A stretch of DNA of 64,000 bases from Pseudomonas capeferrum (GTDB taxonomy: Bacteria > Pseudomonadota > Gammaproteobacteria > Pseudomonadales > Pseudomonadaceae): positions 124,001-188,000 of the forward strand of contig NZ_JAAMQM010000009.1 in NCBI RefSeq assembly GCF_013523055.1, written 5' to 3'. Positions 1-10,395 of this stretch are shown here, piece after piece. The notes beneath the pieces were generated by a model. The model did no database searches. It was not told where the DNA came from and saw only the letters and a program-made list of their open reading frames with translations. Each line of letters starts with the position of its first letter. Position 1 is the stretch's first letter. Made by a program: the position numbers and the translations under genes.

Positions 1-1136
1 AGAGCTACCTGGCCCTGCGCGAATTCTGGATCGGCTACAGCGGCCTCACTCCCTATCCGGGCGAGCAACTGCGCCTGGGCCGCCAGCGTCTGCGCAATGA
101 CGATGGCATGTGGCGCGATACCAATATCGAAGCCTTGAACTGGACCTTCGACACCACCTTGCTGCGGGCCAACCTGGGCATGGCCCAGCGTTTCAGCGAA
201 TACCGCACCGACCTTACCGAGCTGGCTCCGGAGGACGAGGATCGCCTGCACGTCTACGGCGACATCGCCACGCAGTGGACCCCAGGGCACTGGGTCGGCC
301 TGCGCGCCCACCACACCCATGACGACGGCACGCTCAAGAGTCCTGGCGAAACCGTCGACGGGCTGGACAAGACTCGCACCGGCGACCTCACTTGGCTCGG
401 CCTGGAAGCCGACAGCGATGCCTACAACTGGCGCAACCCCAACACCGTCAACTACTGGGGTAGCCTGACCTGGCTGACGGGTGACCGCGACACGCTCGGC
501 AGCGAGACCGTCAACGGCGAGCAGGTCGCCACCGGCAAGCAGAGCGGCGACGTCAATGCCTGGGCCACCGACCTGGGTATCCGCCTGCGCCTGGACCCCA
601 ACTGGCAGGTCGGCGCCGCCTATGCCCGCGGCAGCGGTGGCGGTGGCAGCGATGGCTCCGGCAACTACGAACAGACCGGGCTGGAAAGCAACCGCTCCAA
701 CTTCACCGGGACCCGCTCACGCATCCATCGCTTTGGCGAGGCCTTCCGCGGCGAGCTGGGCAACCTGCAGGCCGCCACCCTGTTCACCTCCTGGCAACTG
801 CGCGACGACTACGACGCCAGCCTGGTCTACCACAAGTTCTGGCGCGTGGATGACCAGCAGAACATCGGCGGCAGCGGCATCAACGCACTGGTCGAGGACA
901 ACGGCATCAACCGTCCGCTGGTCAACGGCGAGAAGGATCTGGGCCAGGAGATGGATCTGGTGGTCACCAAGTACTTCAAGCAAGGCCTGCTGCCGGCCGC
1001 GCTGAGCCAGTCGATCGACGAACCGTCGGCGCTGGTGCGCTTTCGCGGCGGTGTCTTCAAGCCAGGCGACGCCTACGGCAAGGAGGCGGATTCGTACATG
1101 CACCGCGCCTTCGTCGACGTCATCTGGCGGTTCTGA
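1..1136 (+). CDS. algE: AlgE, alginate outer-membrane porin (5' end outside window)
   Basis: C-terminal part of the alginate export beta-barrel; the reading frame is open from base 3 to the stop at 1134-1136, so the start lies before the window. The protein is rich in alternating aromatic and polar residues with many Asp, Arg and Gly, as in outer-membrane barrels, and ends in the sorting signature VIWRF with a terminal Phe. AlgE passes secreted alginate across the outer membrane. It is followed 18 bp later by algG in the canonical alginate order, which makes the assignment firm. About 375 codons are present, so roughly the first quarter of the usual ~490-residue precursor is missing. Confidence 0.93.
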   Translation, partial: SYLALREFWIGYSGLTPYPGEQLRLGRQRLRNDDGMWRDTNIEALNWTFDTTLLRANLGMAQRFSEYRTDLTELAPEDEDRLHVYGDIATQWTPGHWVGLRAHHTHDDGTLKSPGETVDGLDKTRTGDLTWLGLEADSDAYNWRNPNTVNYWGSLTWLTGDRDTLGSETVNGEQVATGKQSGDVNAWATDLGIRLRLDPNWQVGAAYARGSGGGGSDGSGNYEQTGLESNRSNFTGTRSRIHRFGEAFRGELGNLQAATLFTSWQLRDDYDASLVYHKFWRVDDQQNIGGSGINALVEDNGINRPLVNGEKDLGQEMDLVVTKYFKQGLLPAALSQSIDEPSALVRFRGGVFKPGDAYGKEADSYMHRAFVDVIWRF

Positions 1137-1154
1137 GACCGGGAGTGCATTGAC

Positions 1155-2717
1155 ATGAACCTTCATCACCGCCTTCGTCTCAGCGTCCTGACCAGCGTCC
1201 TGCTGCTGATCAATGCGAGCCCGGCCCTGGCCGCGGAACCCGCCAAGCTGGCCAAGGAGCTGCAACAGGCCAAGACCTACACCATCAGCAGCGCGCCGAT
1301 CGAGCCCTTGCAGATCGACCCGCCGACCTTGCCCGACCTCAGCGGCTATACCGCCGAAGCCGTGCAGAAGAAGATCAACCGCAGCCGCCCAGGCAAGGTC
1401 AGCGTGCGCCGCATGCTGCAGGAAGAATCGCTCAAGGAGTTCATCGGCGGCGACAACAAGGCCGCCGAGTGGGTCCAGCGCCAGCATGGCATCCCCCAGG
1501 CGATCTTCATCGATGACGGCCATGTCACGCTGGAGCAGCTGGGCAGACAGGTACCCCGCCAATACCTGCGAGAGACCGCGCCAGGCGTCTACCTGGCACG
1601 TCTGCCGATCGTGATAGGCCAGAAGGGCGTGCTGGAAATCGATGGCAAGGTCAAGGAACTGCGTCTGTCGGAGGAAGCTGGCGCGTTCATGGTCAACGAC
1701 GGCAAGCTGTTCGTCACCGATACCCAGGTGACCGGCTGGCGCGAGAAGGACAATGGCCCCGCCACGTTCCGCTCGCCCGAGGCGTTCCGTCCCTTCCTGT
1801 TGTCCTGGGGCGGCACCGAGACCTACATCGTCAACAGCAAGATGGCCAGCTTCGGCTACGCCAAGAGCAAGTCCTACGGCGTGAGCATTTCCCAATACAC
1901 GCCGAACATGGCCAAGCGCATGGGCCGCGCGGAGCCGACCGGCTGGATCCTCGGCTCGGAATTCAGCGACATGTGGTACGGCTTCTACTGCTACGAGACC
2001 AGCGACTTCGTGGTCAAGGACAGCACCTACCGCGACAACATCGTCTACGGCATCGACCCGCACGACCGTTCGCGGCGCCTGATCATCGCGGGCAATACCG
2101 TCCATGGCACGCGCAAGAAGCACGGGATCATCATTTCCCGCGAAGTCAACGACAGCTGGATCATCAACAACAAGAGCTATGACAACAAGCTCTCGGGGGT
2201 GGTGATCGACCGTAACAGCGTCAACAACCTGATCGCCTACAACGAGATCTACCGCAACCACACCGACGGCATCACCCTGTACGAGAGCGGCGACAACCTG
2301 ATCTGGGGCAACAAGCTGATCAGCAACCGTCGCCACGGTATCCGCGTGCGCAACAGCGTGAACATCCGGCTGTACGAGAACCTGGCCATGGCCAACGGCC
2401 TGGTCGGCGTCTATGGGCACATCAAGGATCTGTCCGACACTGACCGCGATATCGCCCTGGACCCGTTCGATACCAAGGTCTCGCTGATCGTCGTCGGCGG
2501 CGAGCTGGCCGCCAACGGCAGCGGCCCGTTATCGATCGACTCGCCCCTCTCCGTCGAACTGTACCGCGTCTCCATGCTGGCCCCGCGCAAGTCCAGCGGT
2601 ATCAGCCTGAACGGTGTGCTGGGCGAGCGCCAGGACGAGATTCTCGACCTGCTGGTACGCCAGCGGAAGGCGGTATTGATCGACCCGGTCGAACGCCAGA
2701 CCGAAATGCTGGATTGA
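1155..2717 (+). CDS. algG: AlgG, periplasmic mannuronan C5-epimerase
   Basis: 520 residues beginning MNLHHRLRLSVLTSVLLL, with a signal peptide ending near ALA-AEP. It converts D-mannuronate to L-guluronate residues in the polymer in the periplasm. The C-terminal two thirds carries the right-handed beta-helix pattern (repeated short Asn-rich turns such as NNKSYDN and NSVNNLIAYN). The catalytic DPHD motif is at residues 301-304 (YGIDPHDRSR). Length fits the family. It lies between algE and algX in the alginate operon and, by family knowledge, also helps shield nascent alginate from AlgL. Confidence 0.96.
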   Translation: MNLHHRLRLSVLTSVLLLINASPALAAEPAKLAKELQQAKTYTISSAPIEPLQIDPPTLPDLSGYTAEAVQKKINRSRPGKVSVRRMLQEESLKEFIGGDNKAAEWVQRQHGIPQAIFIDDGHVTLEQLGRQVPRQYLRETAPGVYLARLPIVIGQKGVLEIDGKVKELRLSEEAGAFMVNDGKLFVTDTQVTGWREKDNGPATFRSPEAFRPFLLSWGGTETYIVNSKMASFGYAKSKSYGVSISQYTPNMAKRMGRAEPTGWILGSEFSDMWYGFYCYETSDFVVKDSTYRDNIVYGIDPHDRSRRLIIAGNTVHGTRKKHGIIISREVNDSWIINNKSYDNKLSGVVIDRNSVNNLIAYNEIYRNHTDGITLYESGDNLIWGNKLISNRRHGIRVRNSVNIRLYENLAMANGLVGVYGHIKDLSDTDRDIALDPFDTKVSLIVVGGELAANGSGPLSIDSPLSVELYRVSMLAPRKSSGISLNGVLGERQDEILDLLVRQRKAVLIDPVERQTEMLD

Positions 2718-2730
2718 GGAAGCCACGACC

Positions 2731-4173
2731 ATGACCCCCCACCTGATCAAACTGCTCGGTCTCGGCGCCGCGTTGCTGGCTACCAGCCAGGGCCTGCGCG
2801 CCGCCGACATCAAGGCGCCGACCTTCACCGCCGAGCCCTGCTGCCAGCTGTGCCCGCAGGCGCACGACGCCAGCCGCTACACCACGCGCTACCAGCAGAA
2901 CTTCACCACCCTGGTACAGGCCCAGGGCGACTGGCTGTTCCGCACCCGCGAAGACCTGCGCACCGAATTCGATACTTCGGCGTCCGGCTACAAGCGCCTG
3001 CAACAGGTGCACGATGCCTTCAAGGCGCGCGGCATCGAATTGGTGCTGGTGTATCAGCCGACCCGTGGCCTGGTGAACCGCAACATGCTCAAGCCCGAGG
3101 ACAAGGCTGCCTTCGACTACCAGAAGGCATTGCACAACTACCAGGCCATGCTCGGTCGGTTCAGCAAGATGGGCTACAAGGTTCCCGACCTGTCGCCGCT
3201 GACCAACGAGCAACTGGCCGCCGCCGACCAAGGCAAGGATTTCTACTTCCGCGGCGACCAGCATTGGACGCCCTATGGCGCCGAGCGCGCGGCGAAGATC
3301 GTGGCGGACACGGTGCACGGGATGCCCGCGTTCGCCGATATCCCGCGCCGTGAGTTCGAAAGCCACAAGTCCGGGCGCATGGGCAAGACCGGCACCTTGC
3401 ACAACGTCGCCGGACAACTGTGCAACACCAGCTATGCCGTGCAGTACATGGACCAGTTCACCACCGAACCCAAGGGCGAAAGCGGCGGCGACGACCTGTT
3501 CGGCGACGCCGGCAACCCGAAGATCACCCTGGTCGGCACCAGCCACAGCGGCAAGAACTACAACTTCTCCGGTTTCCTGCAGCAGTACATTGGCGCCGAC
3601 GTGCTCAACGTCGCTTTCCCGGGCGGGGGTCTGGAAGGCTCGATGATCCAGTACCTGGGCAGCGACGACTTCAAGAACAACCCGCCGAAGATCCTCATCT
3701 GGGAGTTCTCGCCGCTCTACAGCCTTGACCAGGAGACCATCTGGCGCCAGATCCTGGCCCTTCTGGACAACGGCTGCGAAGACCGCCCCGCGCAGATGAG
3801 CGCCAGCGCCGTGCTCAAGCCCGGCAAGAACGAACTGATGGTCAACGGCAAGGGTGGCGTGATCAAGGACCTGGTCAACCGCGATCATCAGCTCGATATC
3901 CGTTTCGAGGACACCTCGGTCAAGACCCTTCAGGCCACCCTTTGGTACCTCAATGGTCGTCACGAAGACATCAAGATCGACAAGCCCGAGACCTCCGACA
4001 CCGACGGCCGCTTCGTCTTCCAGCTGCGCGAGGACGAGGACTGGGCGAGCCAGACCGTGCTCGCCGTCGAAGTGCAGGGCCCGGAAAGCGGCAGCCAGAA
4101 GATCGAGGCCAAGCTGTGCAAACGCAACCATTTTGCCGACGCCGCGCAGCGTACCGCGCAGGCCGGCCAGTGA
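2731..4173 (+). CDS. algX: AlgX, alginate O-acetyltransferase
   Basis: 480 residues with an N-terminal signal peptide (ending near LRA-AD). The SGNH-like domain shows the D-x-H pair in GDQHW (Asp176, His178) and the nucleophile serine in GTSHSG (about Ser271). A C-terminal carbohydrate-binding module follows from about residue 350. AlgX transfers acetyl groups to mannuronate residues in the periplasm and belongs to the secretion scaffold with AlgK. The CC..C spacing near the mature N-terminus (PCCQLCP) matches the family. It starts 13 bp after algG. Confidence 0.96.
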   Translation: MTPHLIKLLGLGAALLATSQGLRAADIKAPTFTAEPCCQLCPQAHDASRYTTRYQQNFTTLVQAQGDWLFRTREDLRTEFDTSASGYKRLQQVHDAFKARGIELVLVYQPTRGLVNRNMLKPEDKAAFDYQKALHNYQAMLGRFSKMGYKVPDLSPLTNEQLAAADQGKDFYFRGDQHWTPYGAERAAKIVADTVHGMPAFADIPRREFESHKSGRMGKTGTLHNVAGQLCNTSYAVQYMDQFTTEPKGESGGDDLFGDAGNPKITLVGTSHSGKNYNFSGFLQQYIGADVLNVAFPGGGLEGSMIQYLGSDDFKNNPPKILIWEFSPLYSLDQETIWRQILALLDNGCEDRPAQMSASAVLKPGKNELMVNGKGGVIKDLVNRDHQLDIRFEDTSVKTLQATLWYLNGRHEDIKIDKPETSDTDGRFVFQLREDEDWASQTVLAVEVQGPESGSQKIEAKLCKRNHFADAAQRTAQAGQ

Positions 4174-4180
4174 GGCGACC

Positions 4181-5284
4181 ATGAAGATTCCACGCAAGCT
4201 GACCGCTCCCGCGCTGCTGGCCCTGATGCTGTTCGGTACCGGCGCCCAGGCGGCCCTGGTGCCTCCCCAGGGCTATTACGCCGGGATCGAGAAGATCAAG
4301 ACCGGCAAGAACACCTTTCGCTGTGAGGCCGTGCCCGCGCCCCATACCGGCTCGCTGCAGTTTCGCAGCAAGTACGAAGGCTCTGACAAGGCCCGGGCGA
4401 CGCTGAACAAGATGTCGGAAAAAGCCTTTCGCGATTCCACCGCGAATATCACGACCCTCGAGCGGGGCGTGGCCAAGATGGTCGGCCAGTACCTGCGCGA
4501 CGGTCGCCCGCAGCAGCTCGACTGCGCCCTGGCCTGGCTAGGCGACTGGGCCAGGGCCGATGCGTTGACGTCCCGTGACTACAACCACACCGGCAAGTCC
4601 ATGCGCAAATGGGCGTTGGGCAGCCTCAGCGGCGCCTGGCTGCGCCTGAAGTTCTCCAACTCGCAGCCGTTGGCCGCGCACCAGACCGAGGCCGAGGCGA
4701 TCGAGAAGTGGTTCGCGCGCCTGGCCGAACAGACGGTGCGCGACTGGAGCGACCTGCCGCTGGAGAAGATCAACAACCACAGCTACTGGGCGGCCTGGTC
4801 GGTCATGGCGACCGCCGTGGCGACCGACCGCCGCGACCTGTTCGACTGGGCGGTGAAGGAATACAAGGTCGGCGCCAATCAGGTCGACGAGCAAGGTTTC
4901 CTGCCCAACGAACTCAAGCGCAAGCAACGCGCCCTGGCCTATCACAACTATGCCCTGCCTCCGCTGGCGATGATTGCCAGCTTCGCCCAGGTCAACGGCG
5001 TGGACTTGCGTGGCGAGAACAATAACGCCTTGCAGCGCCTGGCCCAGCGGGTGCTGACCGGTTCGCAGGACCCAAGCGCATTCAAGACCCGCAATGGCGA
5101 GAAGCAGGACATGAAAGACCTGAAGAGCGACAGCAAGTACTCGTGGATGGAGCCGTATTGCAGCCTTTACCGGTGCAATGCCGACACCCTCCAACGCAAG
5201 CGCGGCATGCAGCCGTTCAACAGCTTCAGGTTGGGCGGTGATCTGACCCGGATCTATGACCCGAGTGCAGAGATCAAGCAATGA
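4181..5284 (+). CDS. algL: AlgL, periplasmic alginate lyase
   Basis: 367 residues. The start at 4181 is chosen because it gives a clean signal peptide ([22 protein letters not shown]) and lies 7 bp after the algX stop; the frame is open further upstream but overlaps algX. The polysaccharide lyase family 5 core is visible, including the NNHSYW motif with His200 as the likely catalytic residue. AlgL cleaves alginate by beta-elimination, clearing polymer that strays into the periplasm. A 197-bp gap with a REP doublet separates it from algI, a natural point for uneven expression along the operon. Confidence 0.96.
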   Translation: MKIPRKLTAPALLALMLFGTGAQAALVPPQGYYAGIEKIKTGKNTFRCEAVPAPHTGSLQFRSKYEGSDKARATLNKMSEKAFRDSTANITTLERGVAKMVGQYLRDGRPQQLDCALAWLGDWARADALTSRDYNHTGKSMRKWALGSLSGAWLRLKFSNSQPLAAHQTEAEAIEKWFARLAEQTVRDWSDLPLEKINNHSYWAAWSVMATAVATDRRDLFDWAVKEYKVGANQVDEQGFLPNELKRKQRALAYHNYALPPLAMIASFAQVNGVDLRGENNNALQRLAQRVLTGSQDPSAFKTRNGEKQDMKDLKSDSKYSWMEPYCSLYRCNADTLQRKRGMQPFNSFRLGGDLTRIYDPSAEIKQ

Positions 5285-5308
5285 GTTGAGCCCATTGAGG
5301 GAAAGAAC

Positions 5309-5397
5309 CCTGTGGGAGCGGGCTTGCCCGCGAAGAAGACACTGCGGTGTCTGGCAAGGGCTTCGCCCTTGTTCGCGGGCAAGCCCGCTCCCACAGG
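5309..5397. repeat. REP doublet between algL and algI
   Basis: Two inverted copies of the Pseudomonas REP sequence. The left arm begins CCTGTGGGAGCGGGCTTGCC at 5309 and its reverse complement ends CCCACAGG at 5397. The arms flank a short spacer and can form one long hairpin. The pair lies inside the alginate operon rather than at its end. Confidence 0.9.
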
Positions 5398-5481
5398 AAT
5401 ACGAAGTGCTCTCCGGTTTTGTATTGGGGGGTTTGGGGGGCGTTTTGCCCTGAATGCTGTGAACAAATTAGGAGAACCGGG

Positions 5482-6939
5482 ATGGTCTTTTCGTCCAACG
5501 TGTTCCTGTTCCTGTTCCTGCCGGTGTTTCTCGGCCTGTACTACCTGAGCGGGCAGCGCTACCGCAACCTGCTGCTGCTGATCGCCAGCTATGTCTTCTA
5601 TGCCTGGTGGCGGGTGGACTTCCTCGCCTTGTTCGCCGGGGTCACCCTGTGGAACTACTGGATCGGCCTGAAAGTGGGTGCCGCGGGCGTGCGTACCAAG
5701 CCCGCGCAGCGCTGGCTGTTGCTGGGCGTAGGTATCGACCTGGCTATCCTCGGCTACTTCAAGTACGCCAACTTCGGCGTCGACAGCCTCAACGCGATCA
5801 TGAATTCGTTCGGTCTCGAACCCTTCATCCTCACCCATGTGCTGCTGCCCATCGGTATCTCGTTCTACATCTTCGAGTCGATCAGCTACATCATCGACGT
5901 ATACCGCGGCGATACCCCGGCCACACGCAACCTGATCGATTTCGCGGCTTTCGTGGCGATCTTCCCGCACCTGATCGCAGGCCCCGTGTTGCGCTTCAAG
6001 GACCTGGTCGACCAGTTCAACAACCGCACCCATACCCTGGACAAGTTCTCCGAAGGCTGCACCCGCTTCATGCAGGGCTTCATCAAGAAAGTGTTCATCG
6101 CCGACACCCTGGCGGTCGTCGCCGACCATTGCTTCGCCTTGCAGAACCCGACCACGGGCGATGCCTGGCTCGGCGCCCTGGCCTACACCGCGCAGCTGTA
6201 CTTCGACTTCTCCGGCTACAGCGACATGGCCATCGGCCTGGGCCTGATGATGGGGTTCCGCTTCATGGAAAACTTCAAGCAGCCCTACATCAGCCAGTCG
6301 ATCACCGAGTTCTGGCGGCGCTGGCACATCAGCCTGTCGACCTGGCTGCGCGACTACCTCTACATCACCCTGGGCGGTAACCGCAAAGGCACCTTCAACA
6401 CCTACCGCAACCTGTTCCTGACCATGTTGCTCGGCGGGCTCTGGCACGGTGCCAACTTCACCTACATTCTCTGGGGCGCCTGGCACGGCCTGTGGCTGGC
6501 GATCGAGCGCGCGCTGGGCATCGACAGCAATCCGCAGCGCTTCAACCCGATCAAGTGGGCCTTCACCTTCCTCCTGGTGGTGACGGGATGGGTGCTCTTC
6601 CGCGCCGAAAACCTCGCCGTGGCCGGGCGCATGTACGGCGCGATGTTCAGCTTCGGCGAGTGGCAACTGTCGGAACTCAACCGCGCCAACCTGACTGGGC
6701 TGCAGGTCGCGACGCTGGTCCTGGCCTACGCCACCCTGGCGTTTTTCGGCCTGCGCGACTTCTACCGCAATGCCACTCCGCCGCCCAAGGCCACCCCGGT
6801 CGCCGTGAACGCGGATGGCTCACTGAGCCTGGACTGGACGCGCGTCATGGTGCGCGCGCTGGTCCTGCTGCTGTTCGTTGCCTCGATCCTCAAGCTGTCG
6901 GCGCAGAGTTATTCGCCGTTCCTCTATTTCCAGTTCTGA
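5482..6939 (+). CDS. algI: AlgI, membrane-bound O-acyltransferase for alginate acetylation
   Basis: 485 residues. The ATG at 5482 has a good ribosome-binding site (AGGAG at 5470-5474); longer forms would read through the REP doublet. This is an MBOAT-family multi-pass inner-membrane protein (about 11 hydrophobic segments). The invariant histidine is in GLWHGANF at residue 322, the numbering known for the P. aeruginosa protein. It is thought to move acetyl groups across the inner membrane for AlgJ and AlgX. It is followed 10 bp later by algJ. Confidence 0.96.
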   Translation: MVFSSNVFLFLFLPVFLGLYYLSGQRYRNLLLLIASYVFYAWWRVDFLALFAGVTLWNYWIGLKVGAAGVRTKPAQRWLLLGVGIDLAILGYFKYANFGVDSLNAIMNSFGLEPFILTHVLLPIGISFYIFESISYIIDVYRGDTPATRNLIDFAAFVAIFPHLIAGPVLRFKDLVDQFNNRTHTLDKFSEGCTRFMQGFIKKVFIADTLAVVADHCFALQNPTTGDAWLGALAYTAQLYFDFSGYSDMAIGLGLMMGFRFMENFKQPYISQSITEFWRRWHISLSTWLRDYLYITLGGNRKGTFNTYRNLFLTMLLGGLWHGANFTYILWGAWHGLWLAIERALGIDSNPQRFNPIKWAFTFLLVVTGWVLFRAENLAVAGRMYGAMFSFGEWQLSELNRANLTGLQVATLVLAYATLAFFGLRDFYRNATPPPKATPVAVNADGSLSLDWTRVMVRALVLLLFVASILKLSAQSYSPFLYFQF

Positions 6940-6949
6940 GGCAGATGCC

Positions 6950-8107
6950 ATGACCCGGACCTTGCGTATCTTCTACTCACTGCTGTTCCTGGCCCTGCTC
7001 CTGGCGCTGGGCCTGTGGTCCCTGGGCGGGCTGGACGGTTTCCAACGCACCGCGCAGATGACCGTGCTCAACGGTCGCCTGGCCAAGGCGGCAGAGACCC
7101 ATTACGACGAGCACTTCCCGATCAAGCGCATTGGTACCAACCTGTGGGCGGCGCTGGATTTCAAGCTGTTCAATGAAGGCCGCCCGGGCGTGGTGCTCGG
7201 CCGTCATCAATGGCTGTTCAGCGACGAAGAATTCAAGCCGAGCGCTGAGGCCGACGCGCTGATGCAAGAGAACCTGGCCCTGGTGCGCGGTGTACGCGAC
7301 ACCCTGCGCCGCCACGGCAGCGAGCTGGTCCTGGCAATCGTCCCGGCCAAGGCGCGGGTGTATGCCGAATATGTCGGCGAGCAAGCGCCTGCCAGTCTGC
7401 ACGACGACCTGTACAACCGCTTCCATGCCCAGGCGCGCCAGGCAGGTGTGTTCGCCCCTGACCTGCTGGCGCCCCTGCAACAGGCCAAGGACCGTGGCCA
7501 GGTATTCCTGCGCACCGACACCCACTGGACGCCGATGGGCGCCGAGGTCGCTGCCCAAACCCTGGCCGAAGCGGTCGGACGTCAAGCCCTGCTCAGTGGC
7601 GAGCCGCAGGTCTTTGTCACGCAAACCGGCAAGACTGCTCCCTACAAAGGCGACCTGACCAACTTCCTACCGCTCGAACCGCTGTTCAGCGACCTGTTGC
7701 CAGCGCCCGATCGCTTGCAGCAGCGCAGCACTCACCCCGCCGTCGCCGAGGACGTCGGCGAAGACGCGTTGTTCGCCGATGACCAAGTGCCGGTGGCGTT
7801 GGTCGGCACCAGCTACAGCGCCAACCCGCACTGGAATTTCCTGGGCGCGCTGCAGCAGGCCTTGCGCAGCGACGTGGTCAATCACGCCGAAGACGGCCAT
7901 GGACCGTTGTTGCCGATGCTCAAGTATCTGCAGAGCGATGCCTTCAAGAACGGCGCTCCGCAGGTCGTGGTGTGGGAATTCCCGGAACGCTACCTGCCCA
8001 TGAAGAACGACCTCGGCGCCTTCGACCCGAACTGGATCGCACAGCTGAAAAACACCCGCAATACCGAAGCAAACCTGGCCCTGTCGTCCAATCGGACGGA
8101 CCACTGA
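6950..8107 (+). CDS. algJ: AlgJ, alginate O-acetylation protein
   Basis: 385 residues from the ATG at 6950, 10 bp after algI. One N-terminal membrane anchor (YSLLFLALLLALGLWSL) is followed by a periplasmic SGNH-like domain related to AlgX. It shows the D-x-H pair in DTHWTPMGAE and the serine motif GTSYSAN. It acts with AlgI and AlgF in acetyl relay to alginate. Frame and length agree with other Pseudomonas AlgJ proteins. Confidence 0.95.
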   Translation: MTRTLRIFYSLLFLALLLALGLWSLGGLDGFQRTAQMTVLNGRLAKAAETHYDEHFPIKRIGTNLWAALDFKLFNEGRPGVVLGRHQWLFSDEEFKPSAEADALMQENLALVRGVRDTLRRHGSELVLAIVPAKARVYAEYVGEQAPASLHDDLYNRFHAQARQAGVFAPDLLAPLQQAKDRGQVFLRTDTHWTPMGAEVAAQTLAEAVGRQALLSGEPQVFVTQTGKTAPYKGDLTNFLPLEPLFSDLLPAPDRLQQRSTHPAVAEDVGEDALFADDQVPVALVGTSYSANPHWNFLGALQQALRSDVVNHAEDGHGPLLPMLKYLQSDAFKNGAPQVVVWEFPERYLPMKNDLGAFDPNWIAQLKNTRNTEANLALSSNRTDH

Positions 8108-8121
8108 AGAGGAAAACGAAC

Positions 8122-8769
8122 ATGACCACCAAGCCCTCCATCACCAAGGCTTTCACCCTCGCCGCCGGCCTGAGCCTGCTCTCGCTCCAAGCCATGGCGG
8201 GTGCCGATGCGGCGCTCTATGGCCCTAGCGCGCCGAAGGGTTCGTCCTTCGTGCGCGTCTACAACGCGACCAGCGCCCCCGTCAGCGCCACTGTCGGCAA
8301 CACCGCCATCGATCAGGTGAGTGCCCAGGGCAGCAGCGACTTCAGCTTCATGCCCCAAGGTGACTATAGCGCCCGGCTCGGCAGCCAGACCGTGCCGGTC
8401 AAGCTGGCTGCCGACCACTACTACACCCTGGTCAACACCGGCAGCGGAAAGCCGCAGTTGATCGAAGAGCCACCGTTCAAGAACAAGCAGAAAGCCTTGG
8501 TTCGGATGCAGAACCTCAGCAGCCAGCCACTCACGCTGAAGACCGCCGACGGCAAGACCGAAGTGGTCAAGCCGGTCGCCGCCAGCGGCCGTGGCGAACG
8601 CGAGATCAATCCGGTCAAGGTCAACCTGGCGCTCTATCAGGACGGCAAGAAAGTCAGCGACGTGAAGCCTGTCGCCCTCGAGCGCGGTGAAGCGGCCGTG
8701 CTGTATGTCACCGGCTCCGGTAACGCACTGTCGCCGGTCTGGGTTACCCGTCCTGTAGCGACCAACTGA
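8122..8769 (+). CDS. algF: AlgF, periplasmic alginate O-acetylation protein
   Basis: 215 residues from the ATG at 8122, preceded by GAGGAAAACGAAC. A signal peptide (ending near AMA-GAD) leads into a small beta-rich protein with two similar halves (RVYNATSAPVSA.. and RMQNLSSQPLTL..). It is required for alginate acetylation in the periplasm; no enzymatic motif is visible, consistent with a binding or relay role. It sits between algJ and algA in the normal order. Confidence 0.94.
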   Translation: MTTKPSITKAFTLAAGLSLLSLQAMAGADAALYGPSAPKGSSFVRVYNATSAPVSATVGNTAIDQVSAQGSSDFSFMPQGDYSARLGSQTVPVKLAADHYYTLVNTGSGKPQLIEEPPFKNKQKALVRMQNLSSQPLTLKTADGKTEVVKPVAASGRGEREINPVKVNLALYQDGKKVSDVKPVALERGEAAVLYVTGSGNALSPVWVTRPVATN

Positions 8770-8804
8770 TTCCCGACACCTATCGACCTTTTTGGAGAAA
8801 CGAC

Positions 8805-10256
8805 ATGATTCCGGTAATTCTTTCTGGTGGTAGCGGTTCCCGTCTCTGGCCTTTGTCGCGCAAGCAGTTCCCCAAGCAGTTTCTGGCGCTCACCGGGGAA
8901 CATACCCTGTTCCAGCAAACCCTCGAGCGACTGGTCTTCGAAGGCATGGATGCGCCGATCGTGGTGTGCAACAAGGACCACAAGTTCATCGTCCAGGAGC
9001 AATTGACCGGGTTGGACCTGGAGACCCAGGCCATCCTCATGGAGCCCTTTGGTCGCAACACCGCGCCGGCGGTGGCCATGACCGCGATGAAGCTGATCAA
9101 CGACGGGCGTGACGAACTGATGCTGGTCCTGCCGGCCGACCATGTGATCGATGACCAGAAAGCCCTGCAACGCGCCCTGGCCCTGGCCACCGTGGCCGCC
9201 GAACGAGGCGAGATGGTGCTGTTCGGCGTGCCGGCGACCAAACCCGAAACCGGCTACGGCTATATTCGCTCCAGCCAGGATGCCCTGTTGCCCGAGGGCA
9301 TCGCGCGCGTCGCCCAGTTCGTCGAGAAGCCTGACGAGAAGCGGGCCAACGAGTTCGTGCGTGCCGGCGGTTACTTCTGGAACAGCGGTATGTTCCTGTT
9401 CCGTGCCAGCCGCTTCCTCGAGGAGTTGAAGAAGCACGACCCGGACATCTACGACACCTGTGTGCTGACTCTGGAGCGCAGCCAGGACGACGACGATACC
9501 TTGAGCATCGACGAGGCCACCTTCGCCTGCTGCCCGGACAACTCCATCGACTACGCCGTGATGGAAAAGACCGAGCGCGCCTGCGTGGTGCCGCTGTCGG
9601 CGGGCTGGAGCGACGTGGGTTGCTGGTCGTCGTTGTGGGATGTGCACGAGAAGGATGACGACGGCAATGTCACCAAGGGCGACGTGGTGGTGCAGGACAG
9701 CCGCAACTGCATGATTCATGGCAACGGCAAGCTGGTGTCGGTGATCGGCCTCGAGAACATCGTGGTGGTCGAGACCAAGGATGCCATGATGATCGCCCAC
9801 AAGGACAAGGTCCAGGGCGTCAAGCAGATGGTCAACACGCTCGACCGGCAAGGGCGTAGCGAGACCCAGAACCATTGCGAAGTGTACCGTCCATGGGGCT
9901 CCTATGATTCGGTGGACATGGGCGGCCGCTTCCAGGTCAAGCACATCACCGTCAAGCCGGGCGCCAGCCTGTCGCTGCAGATGCACCATCACCGCGCCGA
10001 GCACTGGATCGTGGTATCCGGTACCGCCGAAGTGACCTGCGACGAGAAAGTGTTCCTGCTGACCGAAAACCAGTCCACCTACATCCCCATCGCCTCGGTC
10101 CACCGCCTGCGCAACCCTGGCAAGATCCCACTGGAGATCATCGAAGTGCAGTCCGGCAGCTACCTTGGCGAAGATGACATCGAGCGCTTCGAGGACGTCT
10201 ATGGACGCTCGACGCCTATCGAGCGCGGGATTTCGGTCAAGACTATCGCGCAGTAG
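8805..10256 (+). CDS. algA: AlgA, phosphomannose isomerase / GDP-mannose pyrophosphorylase
   Basis: 483 residues and bifunctional. The N-terminal nucleotidyltransferase domain carries GGSGSRLWPLSRKQFPKQF at residues 6-24. The C-terminal type II phosphomannose isomerase cupin carries QMHHHRAEHW and TYIPIASVHRL. It makes GDP-mannose, the precursor of the GDP-mannuronate that alginate polymerases use, in the cytoplasm. The ribosome-binding site is TTGGAG upstream of the ATG. It is the last gene of the operon; the next gene starts 140 bp on. Confidence 0.97.
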   Translation: MIPVILSGGSGSRLWPLSRKQFPKQFLALTGEHTLFQQTLERLVFEGMDAPIVVCNKDHKFIVQEQLTGLDLETQAILMEPFGRNTAPAVAMTAMKLINDGRDELMLVLPADHVIDDQKALQRALALATVAAERGEMVLFGVPATKPETGYGYIRSSQDALLPEGIARVAQFVEKPDEKRANEFVRAGGYFWNSGMFLFRASRFLEELKKHDPDIYDTCVLTLERSQDDDDTLSIDEATFACCPDNSIDYAVMEKTERACVVPLSAGWSDVGCWSSLWDVHEKDDDGNVTKGDVVVQDSRNCMIHGNGKLVSVIGLENIVVVETKDAMMIAHKDKVQGVKQMVNTLDRQGRSETQNHCEVYRPWGSYDSVDMGGRFQVKHITVKPGASLSLQMHHHRAEHWIVVSGTAEVTCDEKVFLLTENQSTYIPIASVHRLRNPGKIPLEIIEVQSGSYLGEDDIERFEDVYGRSTPIERGISVKTIAQ

Positions 10257-10395
10257 CGCAGCGTAGGTCTCGAGCGGTCGCAACGAGCAGCGCGGTGTCG
10301 TCGGCAGCGATGGCGACAGCGCGCTCAGGGACAGGTACTTGCCGCTCGGGGCGTGTGGCTACAAGATGGGCGGACCCTGAAAAAGAGGTCTGCAC

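Noticed and set aside
717..2420. 567-codon minus-strand open frame under algE and algG
   Set aside because: It is an antisense shadow of two strongly supported genes at high GC; its translation is Val/Asp/Ala-rich with no domain.
5309..5397. CRISPR-like array from the repeated GGGAGCGGGC strings across the window
   Set aside because: Copies are inverted pairs scattered in separate gaps with no regular spacers; they are REP elements, and no cas gene is present.
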